A DNA stretch of 64,000 nucleotides from NCBI RefSeq assembly GCF_026342835.1, contig NZ_JAPEMI010000001.1, forward strand, positions 4,408,501-4,472,500. The letters run 5' to 3'. This document shows, one piece after another, positions 53,402-62,281 of the stretch. Under the pieces are notes generated by a model. That model did not search any database, had not been told where the DNA came from, and worked only from the letters and a program-made list of their open reading frames with translations. Positions within the stretch are counted from its first letter, which is position 1. Every line of letters begins with the position of its first letter. The position numbers and the translations under genes are program-made. This DNA is from Streptomyces sp. NBC_00154. GTDB taxonomy: Bacteria; Actinomycetota; Actinomycetes; Streptomycetales; Streptomycetaceae.

Positions 53402-54871
53402 TCAGGCGTCGGCGGACGCGTCCGCCGTGACCGCGGCCGTTCCGGCCCTGCGCTGACGGACCTCACGTACCAGCGAGATCGCCACCACGATCGCCGCGAC
53501 GAGCAGCGAGAGCAGTACCTGCTCACGGCCGCTGTCGTCGGTCAGCATGTAGACCAGCACGAACGAGATCATCGCGATGGTCGCCCAGGTCAGATACGGG
53601 AAGAGCCACATCCGCACGACCAGCTTCTCCGGCGACTCGCGCAGGATGATGCCGCGCATCCGCAGCTGGGTGAAGCAGATGACCAGCCAGACGAAGAGGG
53701 CGACGGCACCGGAGGAGTTCAGCAGGAACTGGAAGACGGTGTCCGGCCACTGGTAGTTGAAGAACACGGCGACGAAGCCGAAGACGACAGAGGACAGGAT
53801 GGCCGCCCGCGGCACGCCCCGCTTGTTCGTCCGGGCGAACGCCTCCGGCGCGTCACCGCGCTCGCCGAGCGAGAACGCCATCCGCGAGGCCGTGTAGAGG
53901 CCGGAGTTGAGGCAGGACAGCACGGCCGTCAGCACGATGACGTCCATCACCTGTCCGGCGTGCGGAATGCCGATCGAGTTCAGTGCGGCCACATAGCTGC
54001 CGTCCTTGAGGATCGACGCGTCGTTCCACGGCAGCAGCGTCAGCACGATGAAGATCGAGCCCAGGTAGAAGACGGCGATCCGCCAGATCACGCTGTTGGT
54101 GGCCTTCTGGACGGCACGCTGCGGGTTCTCCGACTCGCCGGCCGCCAGCGTCACGATCTCGCTGCCCATGAACGAGAAGACGACCATGAGTACACCGGTG
54201 AGGATGGCACCCGGCCCGTGGGGGAAGAAGCCGCCGCTGTCGGTGAGATGCGCGAGCCCCGAGCCCGGATTGTCCGAACCGGGCAGCAGTCCGAAGACGG
54301 CGAGCAACCCGACGACCACGAACGCGGCGATCGCCACGACCTTGATCCCGGCGAACCAGAACTCGAACTCTCCGTACGAACTGACCGAGACCAGGTTCGT
54401 CGCGGTGAGCACCAACATGACGATCAGTGCCCATGCCCACTGCGGGACGGCCGGCACCCAGCCCTCCAGGATCTTGGCACCCGCCGTGGCTTCGACGGCG
54501 AGCACCACGACCCAGAAGAACCAGTACAGCCAGCCGATCGAGAAGCCGGCCCAGCGGCCGAGGGCCCGGTCGGCGTAGGCGGAGAAGGAGCCCGAGCTGG
54601 GCCGGGCCGCGGCCATTTCGCCGAGCATCCGCATCACGAAGACGACCATGAGGCCGACCAGCGCGTACGAGAGCAGAATGGCCGGTCCCGCGGCGGCGAT
54701 ACCGGCACCGGAACCCACGAAGAGGCCCGCGCCGATCACTCCGCCGATGGCGATCATCGAGAGGTGACGGTTCTTGAGACCGGCCTGGAGCCCGTCCGAG
54801 GAGCCCGGCTTGTCCGCCCGGCCCGGCTCGCCGGGCTGGTGGCCCGGCCCTGCCAGAGTCGTTTGCGTCAT
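53402..54871 (-). CDS. APC-superfamily amino-acid permease
   Basis: A 489-residue transporter with about twelve membrane helices. A Gly/Pro/Ser-rich cytoplasmic N-terminus (1-28) precedes LKNRHLSMIAIGGVIGAG; MRMLGEMAAARPSSG marks helix 3 and EFEFWFAGIK the segment before helix 5. It is a close paralogue of the permease at 50612-52003. The substrate is unassigned (GabP/AnsP/AroP group). ATG 54871 was chosen; the frame extends to 55042 without a good ribosome binding site. Confidence 0.92.
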   Translation of the reverse strand: MTQTTLAGPGHQPGEPGRADKPGSSDGLQAGLKNRHLSMIAIGGVIGAGLFVGSGAGIAAAGPAILLSYALVGLMVVFVMRMLGEMAAARPSSGSFSAYADRALGRWAGFSIGWLYWFFWVVVLAVEATAGAKILEGWVPAVPQWAWALIVMLVLTATNLVSVSSYGEFEFWFAGIKVVAIAAFVVVGLLAVFGLLPGSDNPGSGLAHLTDSGGFFPHGPGAILTGVLMVVFSFMGSEIVTLAAGESENPQRAVQKATNSVIWRIAVFYLGSIFIVLTLLPWNDASILKDGSYVAALNSIGIPHAGQVMDVIVLTAVLSCLNSGLYTASRMAFSLGERGDAPEAFARTNKRGVPRAAILSSVVFGFVAVFFNYQWPDTVFQFLLNSSGAVALFVWLVICFTQLRMRGIILRESPEKLVVRMWLFPYLTWATIAMISFVLVYMLTDDSGREQVLLSLLVAAIVVAISLVREVRQRRAGTAAVTADASADA

Positions 54872-55122
54872 GGATCGAATCCTTACGTTCTGGATCACTC
54901 GGTTCCGTGGCTGTGCCGCTGCACGGTGGTGGGCGGCGGGACCCAGGCATTGAAGCCCGCAGAACCTCGGAAGCGGAACCCCCTCTTCCGGATCATTGTC
55001 CGGATCGTTGCCGGTGTGGGGTTGCGCACACACTCCCCGCACAAGAGCTCCGCACGGGGTAGGCCCGGAGGGTCCCGACCCCGATGACGGCTACCCCGTG
55101 ATCCGCATGCCACACTCGACAC

Positions 55123-55611
55123 ATGCGCGTGTACCTCGGCTCAGACCATGCCGGCTTCGAACTCAAGAACCATCTCGTCGAGTGGCTCACGGCCCAGGGC
55201 CACGAAGCCGTCGACTGTGGCCCCCACATCTACGACGCCCAGGACGACTACCCGCCGTTCTGCCTGCGCGCCGCCGAGAGGACGGCCGCGGACGCGGGCA
55301 GCCTCGGCATCGTGATCGGCGGCTCCGGCAACGGCGAGCAGATGGCCGCCAACAAGGTGAAGGGCGTACGTGCCGCGCTCGCCTGGAGCGAGCAGACCGC
55401 CGCTCTCGGCCGCGAGCACAACGACGCCAACGTGGTGTCCATCGGTGGCCGCATGCACACGGTGGAGGAGTCCACGAAGTTCGTCGAGATCTTCCTCGCC
55501 ACGCCGTACTCGGGCGAAGAGCGTCACACCCGCCGCATCGAGATGCTGACGGCGTACGAGACGACGGGCGAGCTCCCCCCGATCCCGGCCCACCACCCGC
55601 AGCAGGGCTGA
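55123..55611 (+). CDS. rpiB: Ribose-5-phosphate isomerase B
   Basis: A 162-residue LacA/RpiB-family isomerase that interconverts ribose 5-phosphate and ribulose 5-phosphate in the pentose phosphate pathway. It begins MRVYLGSDHAGFELK; the phosphate-binding loop is IGGSGNGEQMAANKVKGVRA, with the NDANVVSIGGR motif downstream. In the actinobacterial RpiB group a Glu (here E75 in GNGEQ) serves as the base in place of the Cys of other RpiB enzymes. The gene diverges from the permease and precedes the nei gene by 82 nt. Confidence 0.95.
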   Translation: MRVYLGSDHAGFELKNHLVEWLTAQGHEAVDCGPHIYDAQDDYPPFCLRAAERTAADAGSLGIVIGGSGNGEQMAANKVKGVRAALAWSEQTAALGREHNDANVVSIGGRMHTVEESTKFVEIFLATPYSGEERHTRRIEMLTAYETTGELPPIPAHHPQQG

Positions 55612-55693
55612 CCGCCCTACCCCCCGTGCCGCCGGCCTGCCCGGCGGCACAGCCATTTCCCCATATCCCACGTCACCGAGGAGAGCCGCCGCC

Positions 55694-56503
55694 GTGCCCG
55701 AGGGACACACGATCCACCGCCTGGCCGCGGACCACCGCGATCGGTTCGTGGGCGGGCCGGTGCGGGTCAGCAGCCCGCAGGGCAGGTTCTCGGACAGCGC
55801 GGCGCTCCTCGACGGCCGTGGGTTCACCGGCGTCGACGCGCACGGCAAACACCTGTTCCTCGGCTTCGAGGACGCCGGGTGGATCCACATCCACCTCGGC
55901 CTGTTCGGCAAGCTCCACTTCGGTGCGACACCGGTTCCGCCGCCCACGGACACCGTCCGGCTGCGCCTGGTCAACGACGACCACCACGCGGACCTGCGTG
56001 GCCCGACCACCTGCGCCCTCATCACGGAACCCGAGAAGCGCGCGATACACGACCGACTGGGCCCGGACCCGCTGCGGACCGACGAGGACGGCGAACGCGC
56101 CTGGCGGCGGATCTCACGCAGCCGTATCACGGTGGCCGCGCTGCTGATGGACCAGAAGGTCATCGCGGGCGTCGGCAACGTGTACCGGGCGGAGGTCCTG
56201 TTCCGGCACGGCATCGACCCGTACCGCCAGGGCAAGGACCTCACCCGTGCGGAGTGGGACGCGATCTGGGCGGACCTGGTGACGCTGATGCGCGCGGGTG
56301 TACGGAACAACCGGATCGACACGGTGCGTCCGGAGCACATGCCGGAGGCGATGGGGCGGGCGCCGCGGGTGGACGACCACGGGGGCGAGGTGTACGTGTA
56401 CCGGCGGGCTCGGCAGGGGTGCCACATCTGCGGCACGGAGATCCGCGCGGCGGAGCTGGCGGCCCGCAACCTCTTCTGGTGCCCGACCTGCCAGCGCGCC
56501 TAG
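55694..56503 (+). CDS. Fpg/Nei family DNA glycosylase (Nei type)
   Basis: A 269-residue bifunctional DNA glycosylase/AP lyase for oxidised bases. The catalytic N-terminus PEGHT (P2 nucleophile, E3) follows removal of Met and the His of PEGH marks the Nei rather than the MutM (PELPE) branch. The catalytic Lys is in HGKHLFLGF near residue 52, and the helix-two-turn-helix contains IAGVGNVYRAE. The C-terminal zinc finger is C-x2-C and C-x2-C (CHICG and CPTC). It starts at a GTG. It is likely cotranscribed with rpiB. Confidence 0.94.
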   Translation: MPEGHTIHRLAADHRDRFVGGPVRVSSPQGRFSDSAALLDGRGFTGVDAHGKHLFLGFEDAGWIHIHLGLFGKLHFGATPVPPPTDTVRLRLVNDDHHADLRGPTTCALITEPEKRAIHDRLGPDPLRTDEDGERAWRRISRSRITVAALLMDQKVIAGVGNVYRAEVLFRHGIDPYRQGKDLTRAEWDAIWADLVTLMRAGVRNNRIDTVRPEHMPEAMGRAPRVDDHGGEVYVYRRARQGCHICGTEIRAAELAARNLFWCPTCQRA

Positions 56504-56509
56504 CCCCGT

Positions 56510-56537
56510 GCCCTCAATCGCCGGGCGGGCTTGATTT
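56510..56537 (-). repeat. Interspersed intergenic repeat, copy 2
   Basis: On the minus strand AAATCAAGCCCGCCCGGCGATTGAGGGC matches copy 1 (36225-36251) and lies 7 nt after the Nei-type gene stop. Confidence 0.75.
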
Positions 56538-56538
56538 T

Positions 56539-56573
56539 GCGCCCCCACGCGCCCCCACGCGCCCCCACGCGCC
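56539..56573. repeat. 10-bp tandem repeat, 3.5 copies
   Basis: GCGCCCCCAC is repeated three and a half times without error directly after the interspersed repeat. Confidence 0.85.
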
Positions 56574-56703
56574 TTCCGCACCGCCCCCGGACGTCCCCCG
56601 GTCGGCGGACGGCCCGATTTCCCCGCCTGCAGGCGCCTTCAAGGCCGCGCATCTTCTCCGAGCCGCGACCGGCCGCCGGGCGCCTCCGGCAACGTCATCC
56701 CCG

Positions 56704-57936
56704 CTAGAACCCCCGCGGAAGCCACGGCTCCACCATCTCCGAGAACGCCGACGCCGCCTCCGCCACCGCGCCCGCCCGCAGCTCCTGTACCCGCCCGGCC
56801 CGCGCCAGTGAGACCAGCGATTCGCCGCCCAGGTACGCCGACCCCAGCTCCCGTACGGAAAGCGCCAGATCAGCCGGATCATCCGTCCGCTTGCACGACG
56901 CGCCCCCCTTCGTGTCGGCCGTGAGCCGCCAACGCCCCGCGTTCCACGGGCAGAACGCGTCCTCGACCTCGAACACCACGTCCACCGCAGCCCGGTACGC
57001 CCGAGCCTCCAGCGCCGCGCCCAGCTCAACCAGCCGTACGTACAGCGAGTCGCGCAGCTTGATGTTGCATCGGCGTACGTCCGAGACGAGATGCAGAACC
57101 GCATCGTCGACCGGCCGGTTCCGCGCCTCGACCGTCGACGTCAGGTCGATCTCGAAGAGGAACCGCCACAGCGCCGCGTACGCCGCCGGGTCAAGCGCCG
57201 ACAGGTCGTCCACGGCGATCCGGCCCTTGGGGCCCGCCGCGTCCCAGTCCGGCTTGATGCGGAACGTCGAGTACCCGACGACCTCACCCGCCCGTTCCGC
57301 CAGCAGGCACTGCAGCGGCGACGCCCCCTGCCGCGCGCTCGCCGGGTCGATCAGCGCCCTCCGCTCCCAGCCGGGACCGTGCGCCGGCGTCCCCGGCCGC
57401 CCCGCCACCAGCTGCTCGTACACGCCCTCGCACGCAGCGGTCGCCTCGTCCGGCCTGGCGTACCGCAGGCGGACCTCGTCCGTGCCGTCCGGCACCGCCA
57501 GCCGCACCCGGTCCGTGTCGATCTCCAGGGACATCTGCTTCGTGGCCGCCCCGTACCCGAACCGGCCGTAGATCGCGGGCTCCGAGGCCGTCAGCACGGC
57601 TAGGGGTTCACCCAGCGCCCGGACGTCGTCGAGCTGACGCCGCATCATCGAGGTCAGCAGTCCGCGCCTGCGGTGTGTGGCTGCTACACCGACCATTGTC
57701 ACGCCGGCTGCGGGCACCAGCGCCCCGCCGGGCACGGCCAGCCGGAAGCTGAAGGCCCCCGCCGTACCGACCACGTCCGGGCCGTCCCAGATGCCGATCG
57801 ACCGCTCGTGCTCGGTCAGCTCCTCCCAGAGCTCGCGCTCCTCCGGAGAGTCGGCTACGCCGCCGAACGCGAGCTCCAGGCTCCCGAACCATTCGTTCCA
57901 TTCGGACGGACGCAACACCCGCAGCTCAGTAGTCAT
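56704..57936 (-). CDS. Eis-like GNAT N-acetyltransferase
   Basis: A 410-residue protein of the Eis (enhanced intracellular survival) family: an N-terminal GNAT domain (about 1-135) with the acetyl-CoA motif VGVAATHRRRGLLTSMM, a second GNAT-like domain with LTASEPAIYGRFGYG (about 117-131) and a SCP2-like C-terminal domain. The last residues EPWLPRGF end in the terminal Phe whose carboxylate serves as the general base in Eis. Relatives acetylate aminoglycosides and other amines at several positions; the natural substrate is unknown. Confidence 0.92.
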   Translation of the reverse strand: MTTELRVLRPSEWNEWFGSLELAFGGVADSPEERELWEELTEHERSIGIWDGPDVVGTAGAFSFRLAVPGGALVPAAGVTMVGVAATHRRRGLLTSMMRRQLDDVRALGEPLAVLTASEPAIYGRFGYGAATKQMSLEIDTDRVRLAVPDGTDEVRLRYARPDEATAACEGVYEQLVAGRPGTPAHGPGWERRALIDPASARQGASPLQCLLAERAGEVVGYSTFRIKPDWDAAGPKGRIAVDDLSALDPAAYAALWRFLFEIDLTSTVEARNRPVDDAVLHLVSDVRRCNIKLRDSLYVRLVELGAALEARAYRAAVDVVFEVEDAFCPWNAGRWRLTADTKGGASCKRTDDPADLALSVRELGSAYLGGESLVSLARAGRVQELRAGAVAEAASAFSEMVEPWLPRGF

Positions 57937-58023
57937 ATGCCATGCCTACCAGGGGTACGGCAGACGGGCGACCCGTTTTCGAACGCATTGTCACAGGGGT
58001 CCCCCTGCACCTGAGGCGCTCGT

Positions 58024-59187
58024 GTGGATAAGGTCCCCGCAATGGCCCGTCGCGCAGGAGCAGACTCGTACCCGGCCCGATTGCAGAAATCGGCGCACCG
58101 GGCGCGCATCGCGCTGCGCAAATCCGGTGTCGACTACTTCCGCGGCGACGGCTCCGACTGGATCGCCCTGGCCGGCCTGCTGCTGACCGTCCCGGCCATC
58201 ACCTGCGGCACGCTGCTGAACGCGGTGTGGTGCGCACCGGCCGCGCTCGTCCTGCCGATCGTCGCGGGTGGTCTGCTGCTGCGACCGGCCAGCCTGCTGG
58301 GGCTGTACGCGACCGCTGCCGCGGCCCTGATCGTGGAGTCGATCGCGCTCGGCCCGTACTCGGAGGGGCCGGCCCGGGTGACGCCGGGCACCGTCCTGGT
58401 GGTCGCGGCCTGCGGTTTCTTCGGCCTGATCCTCGCCCAGTTCCGGGCCAGGGTCGGCGTGCCGTGGCGGCGCGGCGGCACCATGCTCTTCGACCTGCGC
58501 GAACGCATCCGGGTGCAGAGCGCCCTGCCACGGCTGCCGCAGGGCTGGCACCGCGAGATGGCGCTGCGCCCGGCGGGCGGTCAGTCGTTCTCCGGCGACT
58601 TCGTCGTCGCGGCCCGCACCAACGGCGGCCGCACCCTGGAGGCCGTACTCACCGATGTCTCCGGCAAGGGCATGGACGCGGGATCCCGTGCCCTGCTGCT
58701 GTCCGGCGCGTTCGGTGGCCTGCTCGGCTCGCTTCCCCCGCACGGCTTCCTGCCCGCGGCCAACGCCTATCTGCTGCGCCAGGACTGGGACGAGGGCTTC
58801 GCCACCTCCATCCATCTGGTGCTGGACCTCGAATCGGGCGACTACGAGCTCCTCTCCGCGGGCCACCCGCCGGCCCTGCAGCTGCACGCGGGCAGCGGCC
58901 AGTGGGAGGAGAAGGCCGCGGAGGGCCCGCTGCTGGGGGTGTACGACGGGGCACAGTTCGACGCGGTGAAGGGCTCACTGGCCCCCGGCGATGTGCTGAT
59001 GCTCTTCACGGACGGCCTGGTGGAGGCCTCCGACCGGGACATCGCGGAGGGCATGGACCGGCTGACCGGCGAGGCCGACCGCTATGTCGTCACCGGCTTC
59101 GACGGCGCGGCCTGGCATCTGATCGAGGCCTGCGCGAAGGACGTCAACGACGACCGGGCGCTGCTGCTGCTGTCCCGCCGGTCCTGA
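58024..59187 (+). CDS. Membrane-anchored SpoIIE/PP2C-type serine phosphatase
   Basis: A 387-residue protein with three or four N-terminal membrane helices (about residues 47-135) and a cytoplasmic SpoIIE/RsbU-type PP2C phosphatase domain (about 175-385). Metal-binding motifs include GGQSFSGDFVVA, LTDVSGKGMDAG, LLSAGHPPALQL and LFTDGLVEA, so the catalytic aspartates are intact. Such proteins dephosphorylate anti-anti-sigma factors to activate alternative sigma factors. No sigma or anti-sigma gene is adjacent. The start is GTG 58024 (GAGG 7 nt upstream) or ATG 58042. Confidence 0.9.
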   Translation: MDKVPAMARRAGADSYPARLQKSAHRARIALRKSGVDYFRGDGSDWIALAGLLLTVPAITCGTLLNAVWCAPAALVLPIVAGGLLLRPASLLGLYATAAAALIVESIALGPYSEGPARVTPGTVLVVAACGFFGLILAQFRARVGVPWRRGGTMLFDLRERIRVQSALPRLPQGWHREMALRPAGGQSFSGDFVVAARTNGGRTLEAVLTDVSGKGMDAGSRALLLSGAFGGLLGSLPPHGFLPAANAYLLRQDWDEGFATSIHLVLDLESGDYELLSAGHPPALQLHAGSGQWEEKAAEGPLLGVYDGAQFDAVKGSLAPGDVLMLFTDGLVEASDRDIAEGMDRLTGEADRYVVTGFDGAAWHLIEACAKDVNDDRALLLLSRRS

Positions 59188-59286
59188 ACCGTACGAGCCA
59201 GGGCTCGGCACGCGGCACCGCCCGTCATGACGACGCCCGTCCACGCGGCCCTGCGCCGGACGACTGCCCGTCCGTAGAGTCGTCCC

Positions 59287-59793
59287 ATGCCCACGCCACG
59301 CACACCCCTGACCCTGACCGAAGTCGAGGCGATCGCCCGCAACGCGCACGCCGGCCGGCAGGACAAGGCGGGACGCCCGTACGCCGAACACCTCGCCGCC
59401 GTCGCGGACGGTGTACGGGCCAGGGGCGGCAGTGCCGACCAGATCGCCGCCGCCTGGCTGCACGACGCGGTCGAGGACGACGTCCTGTCCGCCGAGTGGC
59501 TGGCGGACGCCGCGCTGCCGCAGCAGGTCAAGGACATGGTCCTCGCCGTCACCAAACGGCAGGGCGAGGACCTGGCCGCGTACACCCGGCGCATCCTCGC
59601 CACGCCGGGCGCCCTGCTGATCAAGGAATCCGACCTCGCCCACAACGCCGACCCGGCCCGCCTCGCGGTCCTGGACCCGGCGACGCGTACCCGGCTGACC
59701 GCGAAATATGCGCAGGTACGCGCGCTGCTCGGACTCAGCGCCGGTGAATCGCCCACCGAACAGCTGGATCCGGCCAACACCACGGAGGGCTGA
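59287..59793 (+). CDS. HD domain hydrolase (MESH1/SpoT-hydrolase-like)
   Basis: A 168-residue single-domain HD protein. Metal ligands are visible in AHAGRQDKAGRPYAEHL (His near residue 20 and 36), WLHDAVEDD (HD near residue 60) and KESDLAHNAD (Asp near residue 117). The layout matches the (p)ppGpp-hydrolase-like HD family without a synthetase domain, so alarmone or nucleotide hydrolysis is plausible. Confidence 0.88.
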   Translation: MPTPRTPLTLTEVEAIARNAHAGRQDKAGRPYAEHLAAVADGVRARGGSADQIAAAWLHDAVEDDVLSAEWLADAALPQQVKDMVLAVTKRQGEDLAAYTRRILATPGALLIKESDLAHNADPARLAVLDPATRTRLTAKYAQVRALLGLSAGESPTEQLDPANTTEG

Positions 59794-59798
59794 TCCAC

Positions 59799-60953
59799 TC
59801 AGAGCTTGGTGGCGTCCCGCCGGAACGCCCAGTCCATGTCCGGCTCGGTCACGAAACGCAGCGCCCGTCGCACCGGCGGCGTACACATCAGCGTCACCGC
59901 GCAGGCCGCGACCAGCGAGACGAGGACCAGCCCGGCCGGTGAGGCCAGCCACTCGTACCGGTCGAACAAGCCGACGTAGCCGGCACCCTTGACCAGGAAT
60001 CCGTGCAGCAGATAGCCGCAGATCGTCCCGGCGCCCAGCACGGTGAACCACATGTGGCGACGCGGCACCCATGCCAGGAACCCGATGGTGAGCAGCAGCG
60101 CGCAGCCGAACATCATCAGCGTCATCACCGCACCCGACCACCACGGGGCGCCCATCTCAGGCGCGCTGTTGCTGCGGTAGAACCAGCCCAGCTGCATCCG
60201 CGGCGCCGCCCAGTACGCGAACAGGGTGGCCCCGGCGAACAGCGGCAGGGCCAGCAGCCGCACCTCACGCCGGCGCACCAACTGAAAATGCTCGGGCTTC
60301 AGTTGGAGTCCGAGCACGAAGAACGGCATGAACTGCAGGACCCGCTGGAGATCGAGGTCGTCGCCGATCGTGGGGGAGAACGACGCGAGCACGGCGATGA
60401 CGAGCGCGACCGGCAGCGGGTGGCGCAGCGCCTGCCAGACGGGCGTGGTGAGCCGCCAGATGAACAGCGCGGCCAGGAACCAGGTGAGGAACCAGGGGTC
60501 GATCAGGCTGATCGGATGATCCGGCGAGTCGTCCGCGTACCGCTTGAAGAGCGAGTACGCCGTCTCGAACACCACATAGGGCACGGCGATACCGGTGACC
60601 AGGCGCTTCATCTTCTTGGCGCTCATGTCGAACGAGCGTGAGAAATAGCCGGAGATGATGATGAAGGCCGGCATGTGAAACGTGTACGCGACCATGTACA
60701 GCGCACGGGCGGTCCGGCTCCCGTCCATCACCGGCACCCACGCGTGCGCCACGGCGACCAGCACGATCGCCAGATATTTGGCGTTGTCGAAGTAGGCGTC
60801 ACGCCGCTTCGTCGGCGCGACCGCCGAGGGCTGGTTCACCACCGGTGCGGGGGGCCTCGCGGTGATGGTCGTGCCGCCCTCGCGTCTGGGCTCCGACTCC
60901 CGGGTCGCTGGGCGGAGCGGGGCCCTCTGAAATGTGTTCGGAGCGTGGAACAT
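59799..60953 (-). CDS. Acyltransferase 3 family membrane protein
   Basis: A 384-residue integral membrane acyltransferase with about ten helices. After a Pro-rich cytoplasmic tail (1-48), YFDNAKYLAIVLVAVAHAW carries the family's N-terminal motif with the conserved His, and HMPAFIIISGYFS is the second signature. Relatives O-acetylate sugars or cell-wall polymers; the fucose 4-O-acetylase-like subgroup fits best. The ATG has AAGG 8 nt upstream. Confidence 0.9.
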   Translation of the reverse strand: MFHAPNTFQRAPLRPATRESEPRREGGTTITARPPAPVVNQPSAVAPTKRRDAYFDNAKYLAIVLVAVAHAWVPVMDGSRTARALYMVAYTFHMPAFIIISGYFSRSFDMSAKKMKRLVTGIAVPYVVFETAYSLFKRYADDSPDHPISLIDPWFLTWFLAALFIWRLTTPVWQALRHPLPVALVIAVLASFSPTIGDDLDLQRVLQFMPFFVLGLQLKPEHFQLVRRREVRLLALPLFAGATLFAYWAAPRMQLGWFYRSNSAPEMGAPWWSGAVMTLMMFGCALLLTIGFLAWVPRRHMWFTVLGAGTICGYLLHGFLVKGAGYVGLFDRYEWLASPAGLVLVSLVAACAVTLMCTPPVRRALRFVTEPDMDWAFRRDATKL

Positions 60954-60968
60954 CTAAAGCACCTTAGA
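60953..60968. promoter_or_regulatory. Inverted repeat at the acyltransferase start
   Basis: TCTAA-6-TTAGA overlaps the start codon of the acyltransferase gene, a possible operator. The arms are short. Confidence 0.3.
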
Positions 60969-61431
60969 CGCCTCGATTGGAATTCGTAAAACTGCCGGCA
61001 GGTATTGCGTGTTCCCGCCCAATGGAAAGTGAAACTACCGAAAACCGCACCCTATGGCCCGATTGATCCTCCTTAAATGGTGCATATCGCCAGGCGGTTG
61101 GGCGGAGTGAATTTCATCGCATCCGGGGTGGCGAAACGCGTGTGAACGACCTGTGTGGATATGGAAACGATCACGGTCCCGGGTTTTTTGATCGCCGCCC
61201 GCGGGTGGCCCCGTGCTGCAGGCCGCCTGCCGGGCGGGGCCCCGGAAGGGTGGGTCGACGGGCCTGTCCGCCCCGCGCACGCGGGGCGTGAGGATGGCGC
61301 GATCCCGACAGTTCGATTCGTCACCTGGCAGCAACCACAGGGGAGTTGGTGGCACGATGGATGCAACGGAGGAGTGCTCGGCCGCACGCTTCCGGGCCGG
61401 CAAGGCGGACCGACCAAGGGTGTGATCAGTC
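60954..61431. other. 478-nt divergent intergenic region
   Basis: This region separates the acyltransferase (minus) and the small membrane protein (plus). Beyond the inverted repeat at 60953-60968, GC-rich short hairpins occur near 61220-61290. The only coding candidate is a 22-codon frame (61357-61425) listed separately. I see no larger gene. Confidence 0.4.
61357..61425 (+). CDS. Possible 22-codon leader ORF
   Basis: MDATEECSAARFRAG and so on, 22 residues, with GGGGAG about 12 nt upstream and ending 6 nt before the start of the next gene, so coupling is possible. It is too short to be confident. Confidence 0.3.
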   Translation: MDATEECSAARFRAGKADRPRV

Positions 61432-61626
61432 GTGGCCATTTCACTGTCTGTGGTGCTTCTGTTGGCGATCATCCTGGTGGTCCTGATCCGAGGCGGCTCC
61501 ATCAAGGCCGGACCCGCGATCGTCGCGGTGCTCTTCGGCTTCTTCCTGGCATCGACCGGCATGGCACCGTCGATCAACAGGTTCATGAACTCGATAGCGG
61601 AGACCATCAACCAGATCAGCTTCTGA
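61432..61626 (+). CDS. Small two-helix membrane protein
   Basis: A 64-residue protein starting at GTG. Two membrane helices are clear (about residues 3-21 and 28-47, AGPAIVAVLFGFFLASTGM) with a short basic turn RGGSIK between and an amphipathic C-terminal helix. I do not recognise a function. A terminator hairpin follows at 61662-61696. Confidence 0.75.
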   Translation: MAISLSVVLLLAIILVVLIRGGSIKAGPAIVAVLFGFFLASTGMAPSINRFMNSIAETINQISF

Positions 61627-61661
61627 TCCGCACCGCAGAAGGCGGGACGCGGAACGCAGAA

Positions 61662-61696
61662 GGCCCGGTCCGACGAGCAATTCGCCGAACCGGGCC
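61662..61696 (+). terminator. Hairpin terminator
   Basis: GGCCCGGT (61662-61669) pairs with ACCGGGCC (61689-61696) between the small membrane protein gene and the attachment-site scar. Confidence 0.6.
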
Positions 61697-61702
61697 CACG
61701 CA

Positions 61703-61746
61703 TGGAGCGGGCGACGGGAATCGAACCCGCGTAGCTAGTTTGGAAG
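61703..61746 (-). other. tRNA-Gly(UCC) 3' half: probable attachment-site scar
   Basis: Read on the minus strand, 44 nt starting CTTCCAAACTAGC form the 3' half of an anticodon stem-loop with anticodon TCC, a complete T arm (GCGGGTTCGATTCCCGT), the 3' acceptor strand CGCCCGC and an encoded CCA end. No matching 5' half (acceptor GCGGGCG and D arm) precedes it on the minus strand; the adjoining sequence is unrelated. Integrases of Streptomyces elements recombine in exactly this tRNA portion, so this is best read as the attL or attR of an integrated or partly lost element, with the intact tRNA elsewhere. Confidence 0.75.
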
Positions 61747-61868
61747 ACCCCGTATGCGGACGGGGCCTGACCTGCGGAGACGCTGACCTGCGGCTGAGCT
61801 GCCAGGTCCCCGCAAGTCCCCGTGGCTCCCCGCTGCGTTCCTCTGGTTCGGGCACGCGGCGGGCACGC

Positions 61869-62057
61869 TTACATCAGCTTGATGATCAGGGGCGTGAGGG
61901 CTGTGATGACGCTAGCTGCGGCCGTAACCAAGGATGTGACGTTGGTGACGGTCAGGGTTCGCTGCTCGTTGTGTTGGGTGATATCACTGGTGTAGCTTGC
62001 TTCCCATAACCTATTGCGTACGCCATGGGTTATGGGTGACTGCTCCTCATCTGGCAT
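61869..62057 (-). CDS. Small protein with C-terminal hydrophobic segment
   Basis: A 62-residue protein with a good GAAGGAG site. A polar N-terminus is followed by a C-terminal hydrophobic stretch (about 42-62, VTAAASVITALTPLIIKLM) likely to insert in the membrane. Base composition is less GC-rich than the chromosome around it (many A/T third positions), consistent with foreign DNA beside the attachment-site scar. The function is unknown. Confidence 0.65.
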   Translation of the reverse strand: MPDEEQSPITHGVRNRLWEASYTSDITQHNEQRTLTVTNVTSLVTAAASVITALTPLIIKLM

Positions 62058-62066
62058 GAGGCTCCT

Positions 62067-62281
62067 TCACTCGGATGCCATAGGGCGCTTGATCTCTTGA
62101 CGGGGAACCCAAGCGTCCAATAGGCGTGTCTTGATGTTGGCCGACAGGGTATCAGTGAGCTGCCTCAACTCTCCTGACTCCGGTTCGCTTTGGCGTTCGC
62201 CCGGTGGCCGGGCACTCTCTGGCGACTCACATGGTGGAGCCTCCTGGCCGGTTGCGCCAACCTCACGGGTCAGAACACCTA
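62067..62281 (-). pseudogene. 3' part of a small gene split by the IS630 element
   Basis: The frame GVLTREVGATGQEAPP... ends ...RLLDAWVPRQEIKRPMASE at 62067, 9 nt before the next gene. Its 5' side is interrupted at the TA dinucleotide 62280-62281 by the IS630 element. Removing the element and one TA joins it in frame to LATCDRL on the far side (near 63529-63550). The codon usage resembles the small gene downstream. The original start is not certain because the upstream part overlaps the start region of the TauE gene on the other strand. Confidence 0.5.

Noticed and set aside
61703..61800. Complete tRNA gene
   Set aside because: Only the 3' half is present; no 5' acceptor strand or D arm can be formed from the adjoining sequence.
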